Shown: piece by piece, positions 1 to 12,358 of the stretch
Layout: every line of letters starts with the position of its first letter
Position numbering within the stretch: the stretch's first letter is position 1
Origin: Rhizophlyctis rosea
Lineage: Eukaryota; Chytridiomycota; Chytridiomycetes; Rhizophlyctidales; Rhizophlyctidaceae
Assembly: GCA_027596075.1 (NCBI GenBank)
Contig: JADGJC010000122.1
Span: 1-64,000 of the forward strand
Reading direction: 5' to 3'
DNA: 64,000 nt
Position numbers and translations under genes: made by a program
The notes under the pieces: generated by a model
Database searches by the model: none
Told to the model about the DNA's origin: nothing
Seen by the model: the letters and a program-made list of their open reading frames with translations, nothing else

Positions 1-1505
1 CACGCAAACGCACACACCCATATGTACCACAGGGTGGCACAAGTGCGACGGAAAACACGTCAGCGATCGACGTGAGCACATAAGGGTCACGTGATCCTGA
101 CTAAGCTAAAAAATCAGTTACATGTTTATCTATCTAACCAATTACGTGACACGTCCGAACTACCAGACGTTTCCCACTACTCCGCATCCCTGTACCTGAG
201 AAACGCCAAATTGTGAGGTCACAAGCGGTTGCCGGGGTTAAAACACTTGAAAGAATGGCATGTGTGATGTTATGAAGTTGATTCAGTGATGACACCATTC
301 AACATTTGTGTATTGAAAGCGTTAGGTGCTGTACTGTAACGAATGTGGCCGGGAAGAAGATTGAAGACCAAAAGAGAGCGATCTTCATTAATAAACTTGC
401 ATCCAGTGGGCTACCAGACACTATTATCGTTGCTTAGTGCAGGAGAGTTCAAACTCATGGCTTGTAGGCATAGTAGAATTGCACAACAACGGCCACCTAC
501 CAACGTAGAAGGCAGGGACAGAATGGGGTCAGTGAGATACTCAGCAGATGCTCAGCATGTAATGTGATGTGCCTTAGGGTGCCTGAGGTGCATCAGGGTC
601 CTAGGGACCAATGGAAGCACTAAATAATATACATAGAATTTGGATGGGTTATCCAAAGAGGCAAGCGCTACTCTAAAAGTCTATATTTTGCATGCATTCT
701 TCTTCATGTAGTAGACATGGTGATTCGCCGGTAGTGGTAGGGGTCAGGGTTTTGAGGATTATGGAGGGCGTACCCCACTTGAATGGGATATATAAATATC
801 GCTTTTCGATATCTACATATGGCTTTTGAATATCGCCGGGAGGGACTTCTGAGCCACGTACCGGGGTCCGAGCTGTTAAAACAACAGGGTGAGGACAAGT
901 GGTTCACACTTGACAGGTTCGTGTAACGTTACACCAACCTTAATTGTATCACCTTCAATAACTGCAATATGTTATTCAAGTGGGGTGCCCCCTTTATGCG
1001 GTAGGTTTTCCCATCGAGGTTGAGACAGTGTTGGGAGACGGGGATATCTGTGGCAACCACCCCCAGGCTGTTTGTTGTGCTCAGCTGATTTGAGCATAGT
1101 TGACCATACTAGCAATTGGATGATGTTGACAAATGGAAAGTCCCTTGGGCCTATGGGTGCAAGGCTGACAGTGGGAAGGTCTGATCTTCTTGAGGTTGCT
1201 GGTGTTGTGCACAGTTGAATAGGGGATGAACTCTGACTGGGACATTTGCTTGATGGTGAATTTGTTAGGGTGGACTGTTGCATTCTTTTCAGGCTGACTG
1301 AGAGTGAGTCCTTCACCCTCCAAAAGAGACATGTTTTGGTACCATAAGGAAAAAGGGACAACTTGTCCCTGATATTTATTTTATTTTGACACGTGTCAAA
1401 TGCAGATTGAAAGGTGCACATTGCGAGCATCTCGGATCACGTCCTGACCTTCCTGGTGGCTAGTGTGGCTGGGAAGATGGGTGCTCTCCGTGCGCATTGT
1501 GTTTG
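1..1505. other. No gene seen
   Basis: Short open frames occur on both strands, but none shows a recognisable domain, a convincing chain of splice junctions or conserved motifs. I see no tRNA, no tandem repeat and no transposon terminus here. Confidence 0.5.
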
Positions 1506-2634
1506 TCAAACATCTGGCATCCAATTGGTGAGATTCTTCATGTACTTGTGAACACAGGTACCAAGTGGGTGCTCTGGATCTTTCAACGTGTGTTGATATG
1601 TGAAAGTGTACAATGGTCCTATTCCTCCAAATGCGTGGTTTGCTAGTAAACGGGCCGGCGAAGGCGTCCGTGGGTCGGCATATCCTGGTATAAAATCGAG
1701 TGGGGACCCGGCGCAGTCGGCGTCTACGTACAAGTCCACAGCCCATTTTGCGAGCCTTGTGTGACCAAGATTTTATGACTTCTCCACATAACACAGGATC
1801 AGGGCGCACTTTCTCTCTCCCAAGAAACGACATTGTCCTGGTGAACTCAGTGACGAGCGTTCTGTACGCAAGCAGCATGGTTCATCAAAAGAATCACTTA
1901 CCCTGAGAACTTGTAAAGGTGAAAATGAGCTAATAGATAGGACTTGATAGAACCGTGATAAGCAGCGCGGTCGGCCACGACTCGCTCATGTCCATCTCTT
2001 CGCAGCGTACATACACAAGGCGCGATCGCTTTCCGAGTTTTATATCTGCATTTTAGGGAACCCTTCGTGGTGGTGCTTCTTGATGCGGAACATACTAGAC
2101 ATGCTTCCAAAGTACATATCATCCAGACCTTCCAAATCGAATATTCTTATTTTCCTGGGGACTGGACTTCGTTTTGACTGGAGATATGTGACGCTCACGA
2201 AAACGAAGCTCCAGTCTCGAGTTTCCGGTGGGATAGATAGCGGCCACGACGTTCGGCTCAGGGCCATGTAATTTACGACCACAACGCGGGCTGTTCAATT
2301 GGAGGACGGTTCGGCTTATGTCAGCGGTCGGGTCACCATTAGAGGTCGGGGTCCAGCTGCGGGGGCGATTGTGAAGCGTCCTTTGCTTCCTTTTAAACGA
2401 TGTGAGAGGAGAGTTGAATCAACCATTGAATGGCAGGTCCAGTACTTCCTTGAAGTTCCCACTGGCAGCAATGCTGATTGTTGCCAAGGCTTCCAGAGGA
2501 TTTGATGCTTGATGATTACTCTGTTCTTGCTTCAAACGCTGACCCACGAAAGACCAGAGTGCCCAACACGCAACAAAAGCAACCAAGAAACATCTCTTTA
2601 TTCCTGTCAGGGTGCGTAACTGCTGTGGAACCAT
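1506..2634 (-). CDS. Candidate multi-exon gene, possible type II membrane protein, function unknown
   Basis: The minus strand looks partly coding, but I cannot build a complete model. A start at 2634 gives a short basic N terminus, then a hydrophobic stretch (CFLVAFVACWALWSFVG), as in a Golgi or ER signal anchor. Near 1900 a good donor (GTAAGT) and an acceptor (GTACAG) flank a 40-nt intron that joins a frame ending LAHFHLYKFSG to TLVTEFTRTMSFLGREK. Downstream, a frame reading AVDLYVDADCAGSPLDF runs to a stop at 1506, but I could not connect it in phase. The stretch between about 2040 and 2440 is open in two frames and its splicing is unresolved. I recognise no domain. It could equally be a decayed gene. 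The next gene, a hydrolase, lies on the opposite strand, so the two would be divergent. Confidence 0.3.
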
Positions 2635-2934
2635 TCATCATGCAGTCAGGGAATGCTCTTGCTTTTGCCTCGAACGACACTAATTCCCCTGTTACTTGAT
2701 GCCGCATGTACAGTATTGGGAAATTGTGAAGAAAACATGACAGCAATTCATACGGTTGGACACCTGCAAATTTTTAAGGGACACAAGGTAGAAGCTTGCG
2801 ACATGCCTCGGATAAAAAGCAGGTGGCATGGTCAGACGTGGAGGAGCGGGTGCAGGCCACATCTCCTCCGACCAGCCAGACCCAATGCCCACTGCTTGCA
2901 CAACACGTTCACCAGGAAAGAATATTCGCTTTCC

Positions 2935-4148
2935 ATGGTGGAACCACTTCCACCAGAATTATATGAACCCCTGTTGACGACCAAAACCCCCAATTCAACA
3001 TACATTGCACATCTTGCCATTTCAAACCCACCGTCAAAATTGACGATGCTGACTCAGTGGGTTGATAACGCCACGACGGTAACCTACGTCACAAGAGGCG
3101 ATCTACCCATCCATGTTGACATTTTCGTTCCGCCGAACGCGCCAGCCGGCGGAACTCTGGGTGCAGTTGTATACTACCACGGAGGGGGTTTGGTCGTTGG
3201 AAGCAGGAAGGACATGTCATTTCCGAAATATTTAAAGGGTAAGATTTAGTCACCATCCCAACGATTTCATAGTTCCCCATGGATAACATGAAACACTTGT
3301 TCGTCCCGAAAGAATTTGCCGACAGAAACAATCTCATCTTCTTTGGAGCCGACTACCGCCTCTTGCACCCCTCCACCGGCTTCTCCATAATCGAAGACGT
3401 AAAATCCCTTTTCTCCTTCCTCGCCAACCCATCCTTCTCCTCCACCTACCTTCCCCACAACATCAAACTCGACATCTCGAAAATCGCCGTAGCAGGCTAT
3501 TCTGGTGGCGGATACCCAGCCCGTGCAGCCGGCATATACGCAACACCCAGACCCCGCGCCATCCTCTCCGTCTTTGGCATGGGCGGCGACGTGCTTCACG
3601 ATCACTGGCTCAAACCGCGTCCCTCCCTCCTCCCCGTAACCCGTGATGAAGATGGAGAACGTCGCCTCCTATCAAATACCACCAAACCCGTCGCAGACTA
3701 CCCTTTCAAAATGAACGCGGAAGGCAAATTTGATGATAGTGAGGGGCGCATGGGCATGTTGGCTCACCATGAGGAAAATGGGACGTTCTTGGATGGACTT
3801 GTTGGACGGCCCATCTCCGAAAAGCTTCGCATTTTGTCCTATGAACAACGGTACGCCGCGGTCCCGGAGGAGGTCAAGCCGCTGCTTCTTGAACACCACT
3901 TGGACGTGTTCTTCCCACCCACTGTGTTTGTGCATGGCAAGGAGGATCGGTCTGTGTTAGTTGGGGAATCGGAAAGAACGTATCAAAATTTGCAACAGTT
4001 GGGCGTGCGGACAAAACTATTGGTGCTGGAGGGAGCTGATCATGGGTTCGTTCCCGCAGGTCGGGTCGGTCGGATGCAAGTTACTGGGACAGTTGAGGTA
4101 TTGGCGAAAGCTTTACAATTTGTGTTGGAAGAGTTGCATCGTCTTTAA
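2935..4148 (+). CDS. Alpha/beta-hydrolase fold esterase/lipase (HSL-like)
   Basis: Two exons (2935-3238 and 3313-4148) with a 74-nt intron give about 379 residues. The join restores PKYLK-EFADRN and runs into FFGADYRLLHP, the dYRL.P signature of this fold. The HGGG oxyanion-hole motif ends exon 1. GYSGGG carries the nucleophilic serine. HGKEDRSVL supplies the likely acid and EGADHGFVP the catalytic histidine, in the expected order. These features match the hormone-sensitive-lipase-like (alpha/beta hydrolase 3) esterases, which cleave short-chain esters; the substrate cannot be inferred. I see no signal peptide, so a cytosolic place is likely. I chose the ATG at 2935 because the frame upstream lacks family resemblance, although it stays open to 2653. 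An earlier acceptor at 3272 would put the second exon out of frame and hit a stop, so 3312 is preferred. Confidence 0.85.
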
Positions 4149-5630
4149 TGATAAATGACTAGCGAAATTGGAATTTGTCAGAAATATTTGACATGCACTG
4201 CCCCATAGACTTCAAGTTGTGACATACCCTGAGCTGAGGTAACTCTAGATGGGCGTAGGTGTTCTCTTATGACAGCCTGCAACAACTTGACCACCTCATG
4301 CATCGCGACACGGTGTGGAGGATGGAATGCATTGATGAACACTTGAAACTAGTCGAGCGTTTCGTGCAACAGACCATGTCTTGATCATTTGAGTTGCATT
4401 AACAATTTTTGGAGCTCAAAAGCAAGAGGGCCTGGGATCTCATTGTATGAAACCCGACCGGCAACAATCATTGAAGGCATTTCAACATGGCTGAGGCCCC
4501 TCATGAGGCCGATGTTATTGATTGTACAATGAACATCCTCCTGTATGAGGGCAGCCACCATTCGAACAAACTATTCCTGGTGATGCACTCTTTGAACTTT
4601 TAGTGGTCGACGTCTTCATCAAATGGACTGCTTTGGAACGGCACGCAGCACTGGATGGCATCAATGCAGATTGCAAAAGTGCAAGCAATTTTGCAACTCC
4701 CTATTTAAACTATTTAACCAAACGCGCAGGAGAGCTTTGCGTGTTTACCATTCCGCCCCACCCGATGCTCTCATATTGTTTACGCTAGGCGAGGTGAAAG
4801 GAGCGGTGCAGACTATGGACTCGAAGGGATACGTCGTTTATTTGGACGGGGTCCCTTTTGCCACCAGAGCTAATTGATAGGCCGACAGTTGCCGACACAT
4901 CAGTGCCTGATCTTGTCCAGAGGCTCGCACCCACATGTACGAGGAAGGACAGACAAGAGTGTACCTGAACAACTGGCCCTCCCGACCTTACACCCCAAGT
5001 CTTGTTGCCGTTCAGAACAATGTGAGAGCTTTCTCTGCATGAACCATCAGAAACTTCACAAAAACAGTGACTCGGGATAAAATTGAACGGGTAGGACCAC
5101 CACCATTAGAACAACTCAAAAACAGGCCACCAGGTAAAGTGAGCTAACACCAGCAGGATTTTAATGATCCAATTGTGTCCTTCTCTGGCGAGTGGGCACT
5201 TTTTCTTTCATGCCAACACATCTCTCGACCCTTCCCCATTCCTTGCGGAAAGCATCTTCATTCGCCATACCATGTTTTACGCTGAGACTGCGAGATGTCC
5301 GTCATCGCGTAAAATCAGTTCATTGACCATCACCAATAGTTTTGCGCGTTCACCGAAACCATTGAGGAGCAAAGCAAGTCGCAGAGAACATCGTCAAGAG
5401 ACAGCCCCTGTCACAATGCTGTTCGCAAGGGTGGCCACCTCATGTGGCAACAGCGACTCCACCGTCGGGATTCCACTGGTTTGGTGCTGGTACCGTGCAT
5501 CACTGGACACCTACGTTGAGTTGATGACTTATAAATATTGATGCCATCCGGGGCAAAAAAAATTTCATAGTGGGGCGCTTTCTAATAGTACAAAATTTGG
5601 GGAAAAGTCTAGGAGGCGCACGGGAGTAGT
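4149..5630. other. Intergenic region, no gene seen
   Basis: This lies between the hydrolase stop and the citrate synthase stop, which are convergent. Small open frames near 4600-5080 and 5164-5541 have no recognisable motif or splice partners. I see nothing that supports a gene or RNA. Confidence 0.5.
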
Positions 5631-7606
5631 TTATTTGCCCTCGAACATCTTTTTCAAGTGAGCGGTGCTGAAGGATTTGGGGCTGCAGTAAATGTAAACC
5701 AGATATCAGTAAACCAATATGTGGCGCAATTTATGATTTCGTTAATGTACATACCGCTCAATAGGGAGACCGAGGATACGGTCCCAAATCAAACCAGCGG
5801 TGACACCAAGGGCGCGGGAAACACCGAACAAAACAGTGTAGAAGTCTTGCTCAGTGAATTTGTAGTGCTACACGAGTGCAAATAACATTGTCAGTGATTG
5901 TGGCCTGACCTCGAATAAATTTATCCACCAGGATAACAAACCTGGAGGAGGACACCACTGTGGGCATCGACGTTAGGCCAGGGGTTCTTGGTCTTGCCGT
6001 GTTCAGTCAAAACGCCTGGAGCAATGTTGTAGACCTGGCTGACGAGCTTGAACATAGGGTCGGTGGGGAGGTGCTTGAGAGCGAACTCGCGTTGGCAAGC
6101 GTAACGGGGGTCAGTCTTGCGGAGGACAGCGTGACCGTAACCAGGGACGACTTGGCCGGCGCGGAGGGTCTTCCAGAGATAGTCCTTGATCTGCTCATCG
6201 GTGGCACCAAGACCAACCTCGTCCTTCATCTTCAAAATCCAGCGAAGCACTTCCTGGTTGGCAAGTCCGTGAAGAGGACCAGCAAGACCGTTGAGACCGG
6301 CTGCGAAGGAAAGGTAAGGGTCGGACAGGGCACTGCCAACAAGGTGGGTGGCGTGGGCGCTGAGATACAAAGGATGGTAAGATTTTCTTCAACCTTGCAA
6401 AACCATCGATAACAACCACTACCCACCTGACATTGCCACCCTCGTGGTCAGAGTGAATGGTCAAGTACAACCGCAAGAGCTCGACGAACTTGGGGTCAGA
6501 GTATCCAAGAAGGCGAGCGTAGTTTGCGGAGTAGTCAAGGTTGGCATCGATGTCGGGAACCTTGCCGTCCTTGTAGACGTTGCGGTAGATGCGGGCGGTG
6601 ATGAGGGGAAGCTTGGCGATCAAGTCCATGGAGTCCTCAAAAGTGTATTGCCAGTATTCGGTCTTGGGTACACCATTTTGGTAAGCGCGGAAGAAGCTAG
6701 ATTCGTGTTGGAGGGCGTTGACGGCAAGGGAGAATTGGGACATAGGGTGGAGGGTGTTGGGGCAACGGTCGAGGATGTCCTCAACGTAAGAGGGAATGGC
6801 GGAGCGGGCAGCCCACTCTTGGGAAAGACCCTTGACCTGCTCAGCCGTGGGGATCTCACCAGTGACCAAGAGCCAGAAAAGACCCTCGGGAAGAGGCTCC
6901 TCACCGCCCTCCGCCTTCGGAAGAAGTTTTTGGCACTCGGGAATGGTGTAGCCACGGAAGCGGATACCCTAGAAATACGTACAACCACGCAATTAGATGA
7001 TTTCCGCAACGCGTGCACCTTTAAGAAAATGTCAGCATTACCTCCTCAGCGTCCAAGACGGAACCTTCCCAGAGAAGACCCTTGATGCCTCGCATGCCAC
7101 CGTACATCTGTAGAGAAGAACCATTCAACACCATTGATCATATCTTAACAATCATTGAAGATGATTGCGTACCATGTCAACCGTAGTCTCTCCCAAAACC
7201 TTCGATCCATACTGCTTGCGGAACTCCTTGACTTCAGCCTGCTTCTCAGGGACAATTTCCTTCAGGCGCTCCTTAAGAGACTGGATGAGGGAAACCCAAA
7301 TGTTAGAATCCAAATGGTCCATTGGGCGTTCGAAAATCACACCGTTAACCTGAGCTTTGCTAGTGGAGTAGAAACGTGGGGTGATGTAGGTGGGACGGGA
7401 GAGGACCTATGTGATAAAAATAGCATCAGCCAGATGGTTCAACAAGTATTACGATACGCTGCTGGTGGCGGGATCGTGCCAAGATGATCCGAGCTGATCC
7501 AAGTGACTTTTCCTCTCATTCCAACCCTTCGCTACATTGAGAACCTCCAGTAGTAACTTACAGAGGATGCGGAAGCCACCCGAGGGAAGACGCGAAGAGA
7601 GGCCAT
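5631..7606 (-). CDS. Citrate synthase, mitochondrial
   Basis: This enzyme condenses acetyl-CoA with oxaloacetate to citrate, the first step of the TCA cycle. Eight exons (7606-7562, 7406-7350, 7280-7173, 7107-7042, 6968-6427, 6359-5942, 5867-5755, 5682-5631) join in phase to 466 residues, the usual length of the eukaryotic mitochondrial enzyme. All three catalytic residues are visible: the histidine in [11 protein letters not shown], the histidine in [17 protein letters not shown] and the aspartate in [10 protein letters not shown]. The N terminus ([15 protein letters not shown], then [11 protein letters not shown]) is rich in Arg and Ser and lacks acidic residues, as expected of a matrix presequence cleaved near RFYS. 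The C terminus lacks the SKL/AKL signal of peroxisomal isoforms, so this is the mitochondrial form. The six-residue codon-phase agreement at LPIER/PKSFST shows that the last small exon is real. Confidence 0.96.
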
Positions 7607-8363
7607 TTTTGTGTATTGTACAAAATAATAAGTTATGGGAAGGAGGGATAAGATGGAGCCGTGGAGAGAGATGAGATGGGTGAGTGGGTGTTAGGGAGTT
7701 TTGATGGATGTATTTTGGAGTATTTTTCGAAATGGGCAATTTTGTGCAACATGAGGACGGATCACACCGGAATTGAAGGGAGAATGGGTGAGTCGGAGTG
7801 ACATGAAGTCATCGATTTGGATGATGCGCTGAGTGTGCAGAATTGTGGACTGTGCGACACGGCACGGTCACTGTGCAGCGGGTAGGTGTGGCTTGGGAAG
7901 TTGGGACCCGGTGGAATTCGCACCCAGTGGGCGATAAAGGGCTACAGGGTCCCTCCAGGCTCCAGGGTTCTGATCCAGATGGGGAAACACTGTAGTGTGC
8001 ATCCTTCGAGGTGCAAGAAAAGTGGGAAACGCTGAATGCTAACAATGGGTCAGGGCATGTGTTGGTCAGCATGGTACTTGCAGCAAATTGACCCATTTAT
8101 TGTTGTATGCACGACGGTAAGGCCAGAGAGGGTAATTGTTTCAAGCATTGACCAAGGGAGTTGTGAAAACGCCGTTCCAATGGCTCGTGCGTTTTCCGCC
8201 TTCAACATTGATACTATAAGACTGTACGCAAAAAGGCAAAGAGCCACGACTTCCGACTGGAAGACACGTATAACATCAGTAATAATAATAACTTTGTAAC
8301 ACTAGGCAAACTATTGCTGAACTAAACTATGTGCACGAATTAAACTATATTTCATATGAAAAA
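7607..8363. other. Intergenic region upstream of citrate synthase
   Basis: This stretch lies between the citrate synthase start and the stop of the next minus-strand gene, so it should hold the citrate synthase promoter. I see no clear TATA box and no further gene. Confidence 0.4.
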
Positions 8364-10988
8364 TTATCGTTTGCTTTTCCTTTTTGGTTTTGGTGGAGGC
8401 AAATCTGGCCCATCCATCCCCCCAACCCGGGTTTCAACTGGACTTTGACTACCCCCAACACTTTCCACAGGGCTCAAACCGCCACCGCTTGGTCCCGCTA
8501 TCGTCAGCCCGGTATCCCCCTCCTCGCCGTTACCGTCAAACAATCTTCGATGACTTCTAGTCCTAGTGGGTGTGGCCTCCACTTCGTCCCGCCTTGATGG
8601 ACTTGGACTTCTCATCCTGGGGAAAGTTTTATGTGGGCTACTCCGAGCGTATTCATTCGCCAAGGGTGACTCGATCCCTGCCACACTCCCCACATTCCCA
8701 CCAATGCTCGCTCTCGAGTCCCTCCTCCGTTGCGGAAATCGCTCGCTCGCGTCCAAACTCTGACACCGCCTTGTCCGAAATTGTTCGAAACCCTTCCCCT
8801 TCCTGCGGATTGGGCTTCCCGCTCCGAGGAGCTCCTGATACCTACTCAAGTCCCCTCTGCTCCCGCGAACCCCACCACCCCTCTTCGTCGGGCTTCCGAC
8901 ACTGGAATGAATATCCTGTTGCGACCTGCCGTTCACGTAGACATCCTCCGCACCGAGCGGAGTCATTGCTCCATCCCCAACAGGTGTTGCGTCCACGCTG
9001 CTGTAATAGCTTGATCCCCTCATGGGCCCGTAAGGTCTCCTTGTACTTCCCCTTCCGGTAGAAAGGCTGCGGCTGGTTTTATACCGATTTTTATGCTTCG
9101 CCAATATCCGATCGAACGCCTCGGGTATTTCCAATGTTCCCGCCGCAATGCTGAGCCTCCGGCCGCGTGAATACGCTTCCCCAACACCCGCATGTTCCTC
9201 TGCACGAAGTTTCATTTCCGGAGTCCGGGGCGGTTCCTTGGCATGATCCGGCACACCTTCTTCCGTCTCTCCTTCCGCACCACCGTCAACCACATCGCTT
9301 CCATCCCCTCCATCCACATCCTCCCGGCTCTCCAAAGCCATCGCTTCCCACTGTTTCCCATTTGCGATTAGGAGGTCGACAAAGAGATGGAGCGATGGTA
9401 ACAATTCCGCAAGGACTTCGAAAAAGGGCCGAACGATGTAATCGTTGAAATCTATTCCGATCTGTATGGGGTTGGTGTTGTCGCGATCCATATTTGGAGA
9501 TACAGGAAGGTTCATCCGCTTCTCTTGCTCCCCCTGCATGAAAAACTCCTCCACCACCATGTCGGACCAACGTTTGCATATGTCGAAGGGGCGTGCGGCG
9601 TTACTGATATCTGAAAAACAACAAATTGCATTGATATCTTCCAAATGTTGGTTTGTCGCGTCACCACATGATAAACATACCAGCAGCGTGCAGCATGATA
9701 TTGATGACCTGCTGCTTTTGGAGAGCCGTCAGAGGCAAAGCAAAGCTGGTCGGTGGAAAGCGAAACTGATCGTCCACAGGCGTCAATGGTAAGACATCGC
9801 CGCTACTCTCCGTCGCCGGCGACACGTCTGTCAACCCATTACTGCTACTAATACTGCCCTTATTGCCGCCACGCACATGTCCATTCGGTGGCCGTGGCGG
9901 CGCAAAAGGATCCGGTACTGAATCATCGTCCCATCCCGCAGTCCCATTTTCCCTCCATTCATCATCTTGATCCCAACCTAGTCCCACCCTGCTTCCCTCC
10001 TCCCCCTCCACCGGCCCCATGTCAAACATGTCTCTTTCATCATTGTCGTCATCTTCATCATCTTCCAAATCCTCACCCCCGCCCACATGGAATTCCGTTA
10101 TATTTGACAGTTGCTCCAGAAGTTCGAAGTGATGACACATGTCAGTGGACATGATGGCTTCTATGATGATGTTGCGGATAACGGCGGGCGGGTCGGCGAT
10201 GTGTGCAGCGCATTCCCCGTAGCTAAGGTTGTTGAGAATGCTGTGTTTTGTGAATAAATAGTCAACGTGGGTGCAGGAGTACGCTTCGAGGACGGATTGG
10301 TCATTATAACGTTTGGCGAGTGGGGTTTTAGCATTGACCTGGGGGAAAATCCATCATTTAAATGGCGAACATGACGCCAATGCAAAAAAACTGATGCCCA
10401 CCTGATACAGATTGTTCAACCCAGGGTGTAACACATCATGTGTCAGCGCCGCAATCAGCAACCCCGCCATCTCCATTTTGTTCAAACCCAGTTGCTCTGC
10501 AACCCCCATATCGCTTAGAGTCCAATACATGACATAGGTGACGTCAACGGCGTGGAGGAACGAGTGATAAGGATTGTGTTTGTAGCCGTCAGCAACTTCG
10601 ATGGCGAAGTCGAGTATTTGGGTAAGAGTGTGCGAGTCTGAGACGAGGCCGGAACGGACAAACATGCCAAGGACCAACCCGAAAAGCTCTATTATTTTAT
10701 TTCGGGTGAGAAAGCGACGAAGGCAAGAGCTGTTCAACATGTTTTACATACCTGGTCTTGACCAGTCCCATACTTTGAAGTCCATGCCCAGCCCATCCAA
10801 ACTGCCCGCCACCAGCTTCTTCATTATCTGGAAACAAAACGTCAATGCTGACGCCAAGTGCTTCCGCAACGAGCTGCCCAACTTACTCGTTCAGCCGTGA
10901 CCAAATCTTCAGAAGGCATGGCGGCCGTTTGAAGCAATGTCAGACCCCTTGTGGGACTATTGTCCACCTTCTTGGAAGACGCTTTCAT
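8364..10988 (-). CDS. Class I 3',5'-cyclic nucleotide phosphodiesterase with inserted acidic segment
   Basis: This enzyme hydrolyses cAMP and/or cGMP. Five exons (10988-10887, 10827-10752, 10688-10402, 10338-9681, 9610-8364) join in phase to 789 residues. Motifs in order: HNPYHSFLHAVDV near residue 97 and THDVLHPGLNN near 140 (the HD metal site), MSTDMCHHF near 217, then HAADISNAARPFDICKRW, EEFFMQGEQEK, MDR and NPIQIGIDFNDYIVRPFF. These keep the metal ligands and the purine-binding glutamine, so it should be active. Two oddities stand out. About 110 residues rich in Asp, Glu, Gly and Ser separate the MSTDMCHHF helix from the AADISN helix, which are close together in typical family members. 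A tail of nearly 300 residues rich in Ser, Arg and Pro follows the domain and looks disordered. The N terminus is short, with no GAF, PAS or membrane segment. An additional 5' exon cannot be excluded. Confidence 0.88.
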
Positions 10989-11953
10989 AGTTACTTTTCC
11001 ACACTAGCAAACAATGTGTCGAAATGGAAACCCCACTATGAGCCGAGGGTGGATGCGGTAGTGATTGTAAAGTTTCCAGAGAAAAGGGTGGAAGGTCCGT
11101 TATTGAAGAAGTAATTGTTCGTTGCCGCTCTGTCTGAAAATCTCAAGTCGATGCTATGGACTCTGGAGCATTTCGAGCTGGAGCGAACTTCATAACCATA
11201 CGGATGTGTCAGTGCTCAACAGTGCTCAACTACTGCAGTACTAGGGGGTGCAAATGTGATGTGCGCACGGTAATACCCTTATGACCCAGGTTATCTTTTT
11301 CCTTTGCCCGAGTTGTGACACAGCTTGCCTCCGAGGGGGCTCGATGGGCCCTCGACCACAAGATTTGCGCGGGGTGTGTCACACTGTCACACGGGGTGTA
11401 ACCAAATTGGAACTTGCACCCCATTTGCACCCCATTTGCCGGTTCTAAGTGTTCTATGTGGGTCAATCGACTTATTGGTGGGAATCTGCGTCATCACAAC
11501 TTGCAAGCTCACAAGTGACGGTGGGGTCCCGAGCCTGATGGGTGTGCACTGTGTTTGTGGGGATGATGGCATATTACGGTACAGTTCAGTACTTGGACCC
11601 CACATCCAATGGGAGAAGCATCAAAAGCACAAAAACAAACAACTCAAGCACAAAACAAACAACTCAAACACTGCAAATGGTCATCGGTCATCACTCAGAA
11701 GCAAGAGGCTCAGCGTTACTTAGCATTGGGAATATCGACACACCTCGTCCAAGAAATTAATTGGTGGTGTGAAGTGGGGCCCCGGAAACATGAACCGCAA
11801 AGTCTATCCACGGGAGGTGGGATTCTGTAAAGATTGTGGGCTGCCTTGTGCATTCGGTTGCCCTCTGACGGCCGATGTGAAATGTTTTGCCATGACAGCA
11901 CATCGCAACAATTTTGCAGTTTTGACAAGTTTTGTTATGACACGGCAGGTCCC

Positions 11954-12030
11954 GATGTCATTTTGTGTGAAGAACTGACTTCGGTCCGGTGTCCAACCGC
12001 GACCGTCAGTTCTTCACTCAAAATGACATC
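11954..12030. repeat. 26-bp inverted repeat with 25-nt loop
   Basis: The arms 11954-11979 and 12005-12030 are reverse complements at 25 of 26 positions, starting gatgtcattttgtgtgaaga on the left. The 25-nt spacer at 11980-12004 is unrelated. It lies in the non-coding gap about 330 bp beyond the EF-3 stop. It could fold into a strong hairpin in either strand. I see no flanking target-site duplication or transposase, so a miniature transposon remnant is only one possibility. Confidence 0.8.
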
Positions 12031-12109
12031 AAGACTTCCCCTTGAGCTCTCGTATGGACAGGAATCAAAATTACGAACGGGCACTGTTAGCAACGCACGT
12101 TGGAACGAT

Positions 12110-12123
12110 ATGTACCGGTACAT
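12110..12123. repeat. Perfect 14-bp palindrome
   Basis: The sequence atgtaccggtacat is fully self-complementary. It is about 80 bp from the larger inverted repeat and lies between genes. It may be a binding site or chance. Confidence 0.4.
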
Positions 12124-12358
12124 GACCGAAGAACAATAAAATTATGCGAAACATTCTATTCATGAGTGCATGTGAACAAAACAAAAAACACAAAAATAAA
12201 CTAAAAACATAAGAAATTCCCACATTTCGGGAATTCTTCTATACAAATGGTTGCTACACCCCAACCCTCCACCCCACGGCCCAATCTACATTCATCAACA
12301 CCAACTACCTACATCCCATAGAACTACATCCCAAATCCCCAACGTGCCCTGACCCCCT

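Larger units (their letters stand above)
10989..12358. other. Intergenic region with repeats, no gene seen
   Basis: This lies between the phosphodiesterase start and the EF-3 stop. Small open frames have no recognisable content. Short direct duplications occur at about 11418-11440 (two copies of caccccatttg) and about 11637-11670 (acaaacaactcaa twice), and there are two palindromic elements listed separately. Confidence 0.5.

Noticed and set aside
1506..1739. Possible Ty1/copia RNase H fragment (YVDADCAG)
   Set aside because: The motif alone resembles YVDADFAG, but downstream residues do not match the retroelement RNase H, no integrase or LTR is present, and the frame fits a host protein equally well.
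6444..7085. 213-codon plus-strand frame over citrate synthase
   Set aside because: It overlaps coding exons and introns of citrate synthase and has no recognisable content, so it is another antisense artefact.
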